Source of the DNA: Anaerolineales bacterium
GTDB lineage: Bacteria; Chloroflexota; Anaerolineae; Anaerolineales; E44-bin32
DNA length: 21,224 nucleotides
NCBI GenBank assembly: GCA_023250385.1
Contig: JAHFAU010000013.1
Coordinates: 1-21,224, forward strand
Direction of reading: 5' to 3'
The notes under the pieces are model-generated. The model had not been told where the DNA came from. It did no database searches and saw nothing but the letters and a program-made list of their open reading frames with translations. Below, piece by piece: positions 15,249-21,224 of this stretch; within the stretch, counting starts at the first letter, position 1, and each line of letters opens with the position of its first letter. The position numbers were made by a program, and so were the translations under genes.

Positions 15249-15276
15249 CCACGCCCGCGCATTATAACGGGCGTGG
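15249..15276 (-). promoter_or_regulatory. Palindrome over the pncC -10 box
   Basis: CCACGCCCG (15249-15257) and CGGGCGTGG (15268-15276) are exact inverted repeats separated by ten bases. That spacer holds TATAAT on the minus strand (15266-15261). A protein bound here would block the promoter. It could also be an RNA hairpin near the transcript start. Confidence 0.5.
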
Positions 15277-15388
15277 AAATACCCGATCAGACTTGCGAAA
15301 TCGAGGCAGGGAAACGCTTGGCCGCCCGGAATGGGCATCAGTAACCTCGACGCAATATCCCTGCCACACCTCCTTAGCAGCCGTTGAA

Positions 15389-15417
15389 TTGACACCCCTC
15401 CGGGCGGGGGGTATGCT
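15389..15417 (+). promoter_or_regulatory. Promoter of xseA, leaderless arrangement
   Basis: TTGACA and TATGCT are separated by exactly 17 bases. TATGCT ends seven bases before the ATG at 15425, so the transcript should start at or beside the start codon. No ribosome site is present. Confidence 0.75.
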
Positions 15418-15424
15418 TCGCGCG

Positions 15425-16645
15425 ATGGGTGTGCTTTCGCTCTTCGGATTGCCAACGACGGTCTGGTCGCCCAGCCAGCTCAATCGCCACGTGCGCCAAG
15501 TTCTCGAGAGCGACTATCGGCTGAGCGATTTGTGGCTGGCGGGAGAGGTCGCGAATCTCTCGCATCCTGCCTCCGGCCACCTGTACTTCAGTGTACGGGA
15601 TTCGGAGGCTGCAGTACGGTGTGTCATGTGGCGGCCGGAGGTTGCCCGGCTTCCTCGCCTGCCGCGAGACGGCGAAGCCGTTGAGGCGCACGGGCATTTG
15701 AGCGTGTACGAGGCTGGCGGGCAGTATCAGCTCTATGCCGACCAGATCGCATTTGCCGGCGAGGGGGCTCTCTATCAGGAGTTCCTGCGGCTGAAGGCCG
15801 TCCTGGAGGCCGAGGGCCTCTTCGATCCGGACCGCAAGCGGGACCTGCCGAAGTGGCCCAGGCGGATCGGAGTGGTCAGCTCCCCGACCGGAGCGGCGCT
15901 GCGTGACGTGGTCAATGTGCTGGGCCGCCGGTATCCCTTGGCAGAGCTGATCCTCTCTCCGACGCCGGTGCAGGGGGAAGCCGCGCCGGCCGCGATCGTG
16001 GAGGCGCTGCGGGCGGTAAACCAATACGGCAATCCGGATGTGATCCTGCTCGTGCGGGGCGGTGGCTCGATGGAAGACCTATGGGCCTTCAACACCGAAG
16101 AAGTGGTGCGAGCAGTGGTCAACTCAACCGCCCCGGTCGTGACCGGGATCGGGCACGAAACCGATGTGCACCTGGCCGATTTCGCCGCTGATCGCCAGGC
16201 GCCAACTCCCTCGGCGGCCGCCGAAATTGCCACACCCGACCGAGCCGAGTTGGCAGGAGAGCTCAGGGAGCACCGCCAGCGACTGGCGCGGGCTTGGCGG
16301 CGACAACGCGATGAGCGTCACTCACAGGTTGCCAAACAGCGGGCGGCTTTGGCGCTTGCATCGCCCCAGGCGCGGATCGCGAACGCTCGCCAACGCAGCG
16401 ACGATCTGGCCCGCCGGGTAGTGGCCGCCGTGCGCCACGAGTTGGCCCTGCGCCAGGCTGGCCTGCGGGGTCTGGTCCAGACCCTGACCGCGGTCGGGCC
16501 TGAGACCGTGTTGGCGCGGGGCTACGCCGTCGTTCGCCGGTTGGCCGACGGGCAGGTCGTGCGCTCGATGGCTCAGGTGAAAGCCGGGGACCCGCTCGGG
16601 GTCCGGGTGAGCGACGGCAGCTTCGGGGCCCGGGTGGAGATCTGA
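15425..16645 (+). CDS. xseA: Exodeoxyribonuclease VII large subunit
   Basis: This 406-residue protein is the catalytic subunit of exonuclease VII, which digests single-stranded DNA in repair. Residues about 12-105 are the OB-fold DNA-binding domain (VWSPSQLNRHVRQVLES, GEVANLSHPASGHLYFSVRD). The catalytic domain has PRRIGVVSSPTGAALRDV, LLVRGGGSMEDLWAFN, GIGHETDVHLADFAADRQAP and TPSAAAEIATPD. A charged coiled-coil region follows, and the C-terminus ends with the usual LARGYAVVRR motif. The ATG at 15425 matches the family start; a longer frame from 15242 would include the promoter. xseB lies 84 bases downstream. Confidence 0.96.
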   Translation: MGVLSLFGLPTTVWSPSQLNRHVRQVLESDYRLSDLWLAGEVANLSHPASGHLYFSVRDSEAAVRCVMWRPEVARLPRLPRDGEAVEAHGHLSVYEAGGQYQLYADQIAFAGEGALYQEFLRLKAVLEAEGLFDPDRKRDLPKWPRRIGVVSSPTGAALRDVVNVLGRRYPLAELILSPTPVQGEAAPAAIVEALRAVNQYGNPDVILLVRGGGSMEDLWAFNTEEVVRAVVNSTAPVVTGIGHETDVHLADFAADRQAPTPSAAAEIATPDRAELAGELREHRQRLARAWRRQRDERHSQVAKQRAALALASPQARIANARQRSDDLARRVVAAVRHELALRQAGLRGLVQTLTAVGPETVLARGYAVVRRLADGQVVRSMAQVKAGDPLGVRVSDGSFGARVEI

Positions 16646-16729
16646 CCGATCGGGCGTCCGTCCCGGAGTTGCTCGGAACAAGAATCCAGCTAGAGACGCG
16701 GCAGTTCGGGCTACGGGATTTTCACAGCC

Positions 16730-16978
16730 ATGGCAAAGAAGAAACCGGTTGACCAGATGCGTTTCGAGGAGGCCTTCGAGGAATTGGCCGCGCTGGTTGG
16801 ACAGCTGGAGAGCGGCGAGCAGCCGCTGGAAGAAAGCCTGGCACTCTTCGAACGCGGGCAGTCGCTGGCGGCCCACTGCAGCCAGCTGCTCGAACAGGCG
16901 GAGTTGAAGCTGCGCCAGCTGGTGCCGGATGACAGCGGGGGTTACTCCGAGTCGGATCTCGAGCTCGAAGCTGAATAG
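16730..16978 (+). CDS. xseB: Exodeoxyribonuclease VII small subunit
   Basis: The 82-residue protein has the family pattern RFEEAFEELAALVGQLESGE, QPLEESLALFERG and LLEQAELKLRQL. It forms two helices that coat the coiled coil of XseA. It follows xseA in the usual order. No clear ribosome site precedes the ATG. It ends 31 bases from the convergent murJ. Confidence 0.95.
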   Translation: MAKKKPVDQMRFEEAFEELAALVGQLESGEQPLEESLALFERGQSLAAHCSQLLEQAELKLRQLVPDDSGGYSESDLELEAE

Positions 16979-17009
16979 CTCCGACCTCCGGGCAGTTCTG
17001 GGTCCTCGC

Positions 17010-18572
17010 CTAGGAGCGCCTGGCGAGAATCAGTCGGGGAAGCTGGCGAGCCTCCGGCGATCCCAAGCCAAGCGAAGCCAACCAGTAGACCGCCGCTCCC
17101 AACCCCACCCCACCTAGAGCGATCAACCCGGCTGGTCTTCCCTCAGTCGCAACCAACCAGAGTACGAGCCCGAGGCCCATTGCCGCGGTAGCGAGCAGGC
17201 TGGCGGCGATGCCCGGGCGAATCCGGGCGATCTCGATCCCCGCCAGCCGTCGGCGGGCCAGCCAGACCAGGGCGATGGCTTCCAGACCCGTCGCGATCGA
17301 GTTGGCGAGCGCCAGGCCTCCATGGGGAGGCCAGCCGAGCCGAAGGAAGAGCCGCGAGAGCCCAATGCTGAGGACAACGTTCAACGCCATTGCTGCCGCT
17401 CCAACAGTCACCGGAGTGCGGGTGTCCTTCAGCGCATAGAACGCCCGCGAAACGATCTCCACCAAGGAGTGACCCACCAGGCCGGTCGAATACCAGAGCA
17501 ACGCCCAGGCCACTAGCCCGGTCGAATTGGAGTCGAACTCCCCGCGCTGGAAAAGCACAGTCACCAGCGGAACCCGCAGCAGAATCAGGCCGAGGCTGGC
17601 CGGCAAGGAGAGGAAGATCACCCCTCGCAGCGTGCTGGCGAGCGACCGGCGTAGCTCGGCCAGTTTCCCCGTTGCGGCCTGTCTCGAAAAGGTCGGCAGC
17701 GCCGCAATCGCAACGGCCTGTGCGATCACGACCTGCGGCATCAACATGATCGCAATGCCGAGCGTGATTCCGGTGAGACTGCCCGCCGGCATACCCGAGG
17801 CCAGGATCAGATTTACGAGGAAATTGAGCTGAACGACCGCCACACCAAACAGCCGGGGCACCATCAAGCGGCCCACCTGGCGGACGGAAGGATCCTTCAA
17901 GCCTAAGGTCGGAACGTACCGCGGCCGCATTCCCCGAAGGCCGGGCAGTTGAATCGCCAGGTGAAGGGTCGCGCCAAGCAGCACTCCCCAGGCCAACCCG
18001 CTAATCCCGATTCGCGGAACCAGGAGCAGGGTTCCCAGAATCCATCCGAGCCAGTGAAAGGAGGGAGCCAAGGCCGGAAGCCGGAAGTGTTGTTGAGCGT
18101 TGAGGATCGCCATCAGCAATCCACTGATCCCAAAGATGATTGGAGCGACCAACTGCACCCGCAGCAGGCTCACTGTGAGCTGGATTTGCTGGGGATCGCT
18201 GAAACCCGGCGCCAGGATGTGCTTCACGACCCAAGGCGCGGCCAATGCCAACAGCCCCGCTGCCGGGCCCAAGGCCAGGATCAGCAGATTTCCGATCGCG
18301 GAGGCCATCTGCCAGGCGCGGGTTCGATCGCCCTGCGCGAGCAGCGCCGCGAAAGAAGGTAGAAAGGCCGAGGCCAGTGCTCCGCCGGCCATCAGATTGA
18401 AGAGAATATCGGGCAGTCGGTTGGCGGCGAAGAAGGCGTCGAGTTGTTGACCGCTGCCGAAGGCACGGGTGTAGAGCATCCGGTTTGCCAAGCCAAAGAG
18501 GCTGGACAACACGAAACCCGCCATCACCGTGCTGGCGCTTCGGGCGATTTGCCTTTCGGCGGGGGCCGCCAT
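17010..18572 (-). CDS. murJ: Lipid II flippase MurJ (MviN family)
   Basis: This 520-residue inner-membrane protein has about 14 membrane helices and flips lipid II, the peptidoglycan precursor, to the outer face. Family features are the N-terminal basic residues, the segment SASTVMAGFVLSSLFGLANRML, LDAFFAANRLPDILFNLMAGGALASAFLP, and the central RGEFDS followed by FYALKDTRTPV. Length is typical. A consensus TATAAT ends eight bases before the ATG and there is no ribosome site. The gene is divergent from the channel-like gene at 18674. Confidence 0.94.
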   Translation of the reverse strand: MAAPAERQIARSASTVMAGFVLSSLFGLANRMLYTRAFGSGQQLDAFFAANRLPDILFNLMAGGALASAFLPSFAALLAQGDRTRAWQMASAIGNLLILALGPAAGLLALAAPWVVKHILAPGFSDPQQIQLTVSLLRVQLVAPIIFGISGLLMAILNAQQHFRLPALAPSFHWLGWILGTLLLVPRIGISGLAWGVLLGATLHLAIQLPGLRGMRPRYVPTLGLKDPSVRQVGRLMVPRLFGVAVVQLNFLVNLILASGMPAGSLTGITLGIAIMLMPQVVIAQAVAIAALPTFSRQAATGKLAELRRSLASTLRGVIFLSLPASLGLILLRVPLVTVLFQRGEFDSNSTGLVAWALLWYSTGLVGHSLVEIVSRAFYALKDTRTPVTVGAAAMALNVVLSIGLSRLFLRLGWPPHGGLALANSIATGLEAIALVWLARRRLAGIEIARIRPGIAASLLATAAMGLGLVLWLVATEGRPAGLIALGGVGLGAAVYWLASLGLGSPEARQLPRLILARRS

Positions 18573-18580
18573 GGCGTCGG

Positions 18581-18586
18581 ATTATA
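18581..18586 (-). promoter_or_regulatory. -10 box of murJ, leaderless arrangement
   Basis: The minus strand reads TATAAT followed by CCGACGCC and the ATG at 18572. The -35 region is weak (TTGCAA at a longer than usual spacing of about 20). Confidence 0.6.
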
Positions 18587-18673
18587 CAGGGAGGGTTGCT
18601 GACACTTTTGCAATCCAGCGGGGTTGTAAAGGGCGGCATCGGCCAAACCGCCTAAACTGAGGAGGAGGTCCAT

Positions 18674-20200
18674 ATGGAAGGGATTTCGGAGTTCTTTCAG
18701 GACATGCTGGCTACCTTGGGAGACTCGCTTCCCAACATCCTGATCGCCTTGGGGGTTTTGATCGGGGGCTGGTTGGTGGCCCTGCTCGGACGTGCCCTGA
18801 CCCGGGCCGCCTTGACCCGAACGGGGGTCGATCGAAGGCTCGCAAACCTGTTCGGTGCGACCGAGAAGACCTCCGCCATCCGAGTCGCCTCCTGGACCTC
18901 ACGGATCGTCTATTACTTGATCCTGCTCTTCATCTTGGTGGCGATCCTGCAAGTGCTCCAGCTCGGTGCGGCTGCCGCGCCACTCAGCGCCGTGCTTGAG
19001 GAAATCCTTGGATTCTTGCCTTTGCTCCTGTCCGCGGCTGCCCTCTTATTGGTGGCCTGGATCGTGGCGACCGTCGTGCGGTTTGTCATCACACGGGGAC
19101 TCAAAGCGGTCAGGTTGGACGACTGGCTGACCAAGCAGGCCGAGGTCGACACGTCCGGCCAGGCCTCCGTGAGCGGCATGCTGGGGAACGTAGCCTACTG
19201 GCTGGTCTTCCTGCTCTTCTTACCTGCCGTCCTCGGGGCGCTGCAGGTGGAGGGGTTGACTGCACCGGTCGAAGGCGTCGTCAATGAAATCCTTGGGGTC
19301 TTGCCAAGCATCCTGGGTGCGGCGGTGATCCTGCTCTTGGGGTGGATCGCGGCGCGAGTCGTGCGCCAGATTGCCACCAATCTGCTGGCGGGGGCCGGCC
19401 TCGACCGATTGGGAGAGCGGACCGGGATCAGCCAGGCGCTTGGCGATCAGAAACTTTCTTCGGTCGTCGGGGTCGTTGTGTACGTTCTGATTCTGATTCC
19501 GGTTGTGATCGCTGCGCTGGATGCACTGCAGATCGAAGCGATTTCTGGACCGGCCTCCGAAATCCTGACCACCATCCTGACCGCCATACCCGCGATCTTT
19601 GCTGCGATGTTGCTGATTGGGGTGGCGTACTTCGTGGCGAAATGGGTAGGCGGGTTCGTCACCAACGTGCTTGCCGGGGTGGGGTTTGATAACGTGCTGG
19701 GCTGGATTGGGCTGGGAGGGGAAGTGAGTCGAGACGGGCAAACCCCCTCCCAGGTTGTTGGATACCTGGCGACCCTGGCGATCATGTTGTTTGCGGTGAT
19801 CGAAGCAGCCGATCTGCTTGGCTTTACTTTCATCGCCGACTTGATCACGCAGTTCTTGGCCGCGGCTGGTGGACTGGTGGCCGGAGTGGTGATCTTTGGC
19901 CTGGGACTGTACTTCGCCCGGATCGCCGAGCGGGTGATCCGCGGTGCGGGCGGTTCGCAGGCCCATCTGCTGGCGCCGGTGGCCCGGGTGGCGATTATCG
20001 TGTTCACCGGTGCGCTGGCGTTGCGCCAGACCGGGATCGCCGAAGATATCGTCAACCTGGCTTTTGGAATCCTGCTGGGTACGATCGCGGTGGCGGCTGC
20101 GCTCGCCTTTGGACTGGGGGCACGCGATGTCGCTGCCAGGGAAGTCGAAGGCTGGCTGAAATCTGCGCGGGGAGCGAAGCCCAAGGCCAGCAGGCGCTAA
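18674..20200 (+). CDS. Mechanosensitive-channel-type TM-helix repeat protein
   Basis: The 508-residue protein is made almost entirely of about five repeats of roughly 95 residues, each with two membrane helices. Repeat starts can be seen as LPNILIALGVLIGGWLVALL, LPLLLSAAALLLVAWIVATV, LPSILGAAVILLLGWIAARV, IPAIFAAMLLIGVAYFVAKW and LVAGVVIFGLGLYFARIAER. The C-terminal AALAFGLGARDVAAREVEGW matches the end of conserved TM-helix domains found in MscS-related and CmpX-like proteins. The soluble beta domain of true MscS is absent. A role in osmotic or membrane-tension response is inferred from the family. The start follows GGAGGAGG. It has its own terminator downstream. Confidence 0.85.
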   Translation: MEGISEFFQDMLATLGDSLPNILIALGVLIGGWLVALLGRALTRAALTRTGVDRRLANLFGATEKTSAIRVASWTSRIVYYLILLFILVAILQVLQLGAAAAPLSAVLEEILGFLPLLLSAAALLLVAWIVATVVRFVITRGLKAVRLDDWLTKQAEVDTSGQASVSGMLGNVAYWLVFLLFLPAVLGALQVEGLTAPVEGVVNEILGVLPSILGAAVILLLGWIAARVVRQIATNLLAGAGLDRLGERTGISQALGDQKLSSVVGVVVYVLILIPVVIAALDALQIEAISGPASEILTTILTAIPAIFAAMLLIGVAYFVAKWVGGFVTNVLAGVGFDNVLGWIGLGGEVSRDGQTPSQVVGYLATLAIMLFAVIEAADLLGFTFIADLITQFLAAAGGLVAGVVIFGLGLYFARIAERVIRGAGGSQAHLLAPVARVAIIVFTGALALRQTGIAEDIVNLAFGILLGTIAVAAALAFGLGARDVAAREVEGWLKSARGAKPKASRR

Positions 20201-20224
20201 CCAGCTCAGTTTAGTGAGGAAATC

Positions 20225-20261
20225 AGCGGCCTGCCCATAGCTGGACAGGCCGCTCTTTTTT
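20225..20261 (+). terminator. Terminator after the channel-type gene
   Basis: AGCGGCCTG and CAGGCCGCT form a perfect 9-bp stem followed by C and six T. It lies 24 bases after the stop codon and is the best rho-independent terminator in the window. Confidence 0.9.
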
Positions 20262-20292
20262 CAGCTGAGAGGGGGGACCTTAGCCAGAATCG

Positions 20293-20323
20293 AGAGAGCC
20301 GAGGACGCCGACCCCGGCTCTCT
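20293..20323. other. Second hairpin downstream of the terminator
   Basis: AGAGAGCCG and CGGCTCTCT form a 9-bp stem with a 13-base loop. It is followed by TGTAAGG on the plus strand, with no T-run. It might end transcription from the minus-strand gene at 20547, or be part of a plus-strand leader. Confidence 0.4.
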
Positions 20324-20546
20324 TGTAAGGAGGAGAAGAAGAGATTCAACCCTTCCGTGCATAAGAGTACGCCGCTTCGGGAGTTCCTGCTGGTCGGTGA
20401 TTGCACGCTCAACGCACGGAATCCCTACGTTAGTGCTGGATTTCACAAACAGATCCATCCTGGGCAGGGATGGAAAGAAAAAGGGGATGGGTTTCAGCAA
20501 GCAGCAGGAGAGGATCATCGAAATCGTCCGGCAGGATCCAAGTTCT

Positions 20547-21224
20547 CTAAAGACCAAGACCGGTCTCCTTGCTGCAGACGTTGTTGAACCCGATTGCTAG
20601 ATAGTATCCAGAGGGTTCGGCGTTGCTGACGAAAAAGAAGACAAGCGGCTTGGAGCCACCTCCAGGTATGCTGTGGTCGCCCTTGAAGTTCGTGACTCCC
20701 GCGGGGGGTGGAAACGCTCCATCCCCCCAGATAACTTCAGGGGGCACCAATTCGAGCCTGCTCCAAGAACCATTACCCAAGGGCCAATTCAAATAGACCC
20801 CGGTGATCTCGACGCTGGACGAGTTGCCGTTCCAAATCCCGACCCACATTTCCTGCCCGCCGATCCAATCGATATTGATCGAGATGTTGGCGCACAGGTC
20901 GACTATCGGAGTCATGGCCATTGACGTGGGGGTTTCGGAGGGCATCATGGATGGGAACGGGCTGGGGGTCGGCGTGCGAGTTGGAGTCCTGGTTGGCGTT
21001 GGGGTCTTGGTCGGGGTCTTAGTCGGGGTCGGCGTCTTGGTGGCCGTTGGCGAGAGCCCCGGAATGGGGGTATAGGTGTTGGTGGGCGTCCGGGTGGCCG
21101 TCGGCGAGGGCTCAGGCGTGTCAGTGTCAGTAGGCGTCGGTGTGATGCTGGGTGTCGGTGTGATGCTGGAAGTCGGCGACGGCCCTGGGCTTGGCGTGTA
21201 GGTGATTGTCGGCGTATTGCTTGC
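20547..21224 (-). CDS. C-terminal part of a Pro/Thr-rich surface protein (partial)
   Basis: The minus-strand frame is open from the window edge at 21224 to a TAG at 20547, giving 225 residues. No start is visible, so the N-terminus lies outside. The first 105 or so residues are a low-complexity linker rich in Thr and Pro, with units such as TPTPTKTPTKTPTPT, SITPTPSITPTPT and repeated SPTATRTP/SPTATKTP. Such linkers connect extracellular domains and are often glycosylated. The last 120 residues form a compact domain rich in Trp and Gly (DWIGGQEMWVGIWNGNSSSV, VYLNWPLGNGSWSRLEL, LVFFFVSNAEPSGYYLAIGF). A Cys near each end of this domain could form a disulfide. It looks like a beta-sandwich attached to secreted proteins, but I cannot name the family. 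The internal ATG at 20948 is probably not the start. Confidence 0.8.
   Translation of the reverse strand, partial: ASNTPTITYTPSPGPSPTSSITPTPSITPTPTDTDTPEPSPTATRTPTNTYTPIPGLSPTATKTPTPTKTPTKTPTPTRTPTRTPTPSPFPSMMPSETPTSMAMTPIVDLCANISINIDWIGGQEMWVGIWNGNSSSVEITGVYLNWPLGNGSWSRLELVPPEVIWGDGAFPPPAGVTNFKGDHSIPGGGSKPLVFFFVSNAEPSGYYLAIGFNNVCSKETGLGL

Larger units (their letters stand above)
20201..20546. other. Intergenic region between the channel-type gene and the Pro/Thr-rich gene
   Basis: It contains a strong terminator (20225-20261) and a second hairpin (20293-20323), followed by a purine-rich AAGGAGGAGAAGAAGAG. No clear gene starts after that purine-rich site. The rest shows no recognised feature. 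Confidence 0.5.

Noticed and set aside
19447..20184. Minus-strand frame of 245 codons opposite the channel-type gene
   Set aside because: The product is Ser/Ala/Thr/Pro-rich without domains. The plus strand encodes clear membrane repeats with a ribosome site and terminator.
20487..20600. Short plus-strand frame with a helix-like stretch SKQQERIIEIVRQDPSS
   Set aside because: It looks faintly like part of a DNA-binding helix, but it has only 37 codons, is antisense to the 3' end of the Pro/Thr-rich gene, and its ribosome site is too close to the ATG. It might be a remnant.
20949..21224. Tandem GTCGG-type DNA repeat that could suggest a minisatellite or CRISPR-like array
   Set aside because: Read on the minus strand it is an open frame of Thr/Pro-rich linker continuous with the downstream domain, so the repeat is explained by coding. 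Units are irregular and lack spacers.

Overview
The window looks like a piece of chromosome from a GC-rich, uncultured-type Chloroflexota bacterium, probably Anaerolineae or a relative. This is inferred from the style of the genes: a DUF177 gene directly followed by a primary-type sigma factor, a HisKA_3/GAF histidine kinase, and a surface protein with a long Pro/Thr-rich linker. No rRNA, tRNA, CRISPR array or intact mobile element was seen.

Region 1 (about 1-7550, minus strand) is a sugar-uptake and alpha-glucan operon. In transcription order it holds a lipoprotein solute-binding protein, two ABC permeases of the AglF/AglG-like type, a membrane-anchored beta-helix protein, a GH15 glucoamylase/trehalase-like enzyme, and a truncated GH13 alpha-glucosidase. 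The two permeases and the beta-helix gene overlap as ATGA. A strong hairpin separates the binding protein from the permeases. No transport ATPase is present, so it must be supplied from elsewhere. The GH13 gene breaks off after about 140 residues, close to the window edge.

Region 2 (7551-8323) is a long non-coding stretch. It has hairpins, a possible leader promoter, an orphan perfect Shine-Dalgarno sequence, two tandem operator-like palindromes, and a possible remnant of a membrane-protein gene.

Region 3 (8324-11980, plus strand) carries a sensor histidine kinase with no adjacent response regulator, an unrecognised membrane protein, a small zinc-ribbon protein, and thioredoxin reductase (trxB). 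It ends in a terminator shared with the convergent rdgB.

Region 4 (12034-17010) is housekeeping: rdgB (nucleotide-pool cleaning), an AT-rich structured island, DUF177 plus sigma factor, pncC/cinA, and xseA plus xseB (exonuclease VII). Region 5 (17010-20261) has murJ (lipid II flippase) divergent from a multi-repeat mechanosensitive-channel-type protein. Region 6 (20547-21224, minus strand) is the C-terminal part of a Pro/Thr-rich surface protein that runs off the window.

Several genes have a -10 box only 7-9 bases before the ATG, which suggests leaderless transcripts. Others have clear Shine-Dalgarno sites. The least familiar item is the beta-helix protein at 2673-4079. Its membrane part is a tandem duplication of a two-helix unit with conserved His/Glu residues (HxAEH ... 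VHFxxN).
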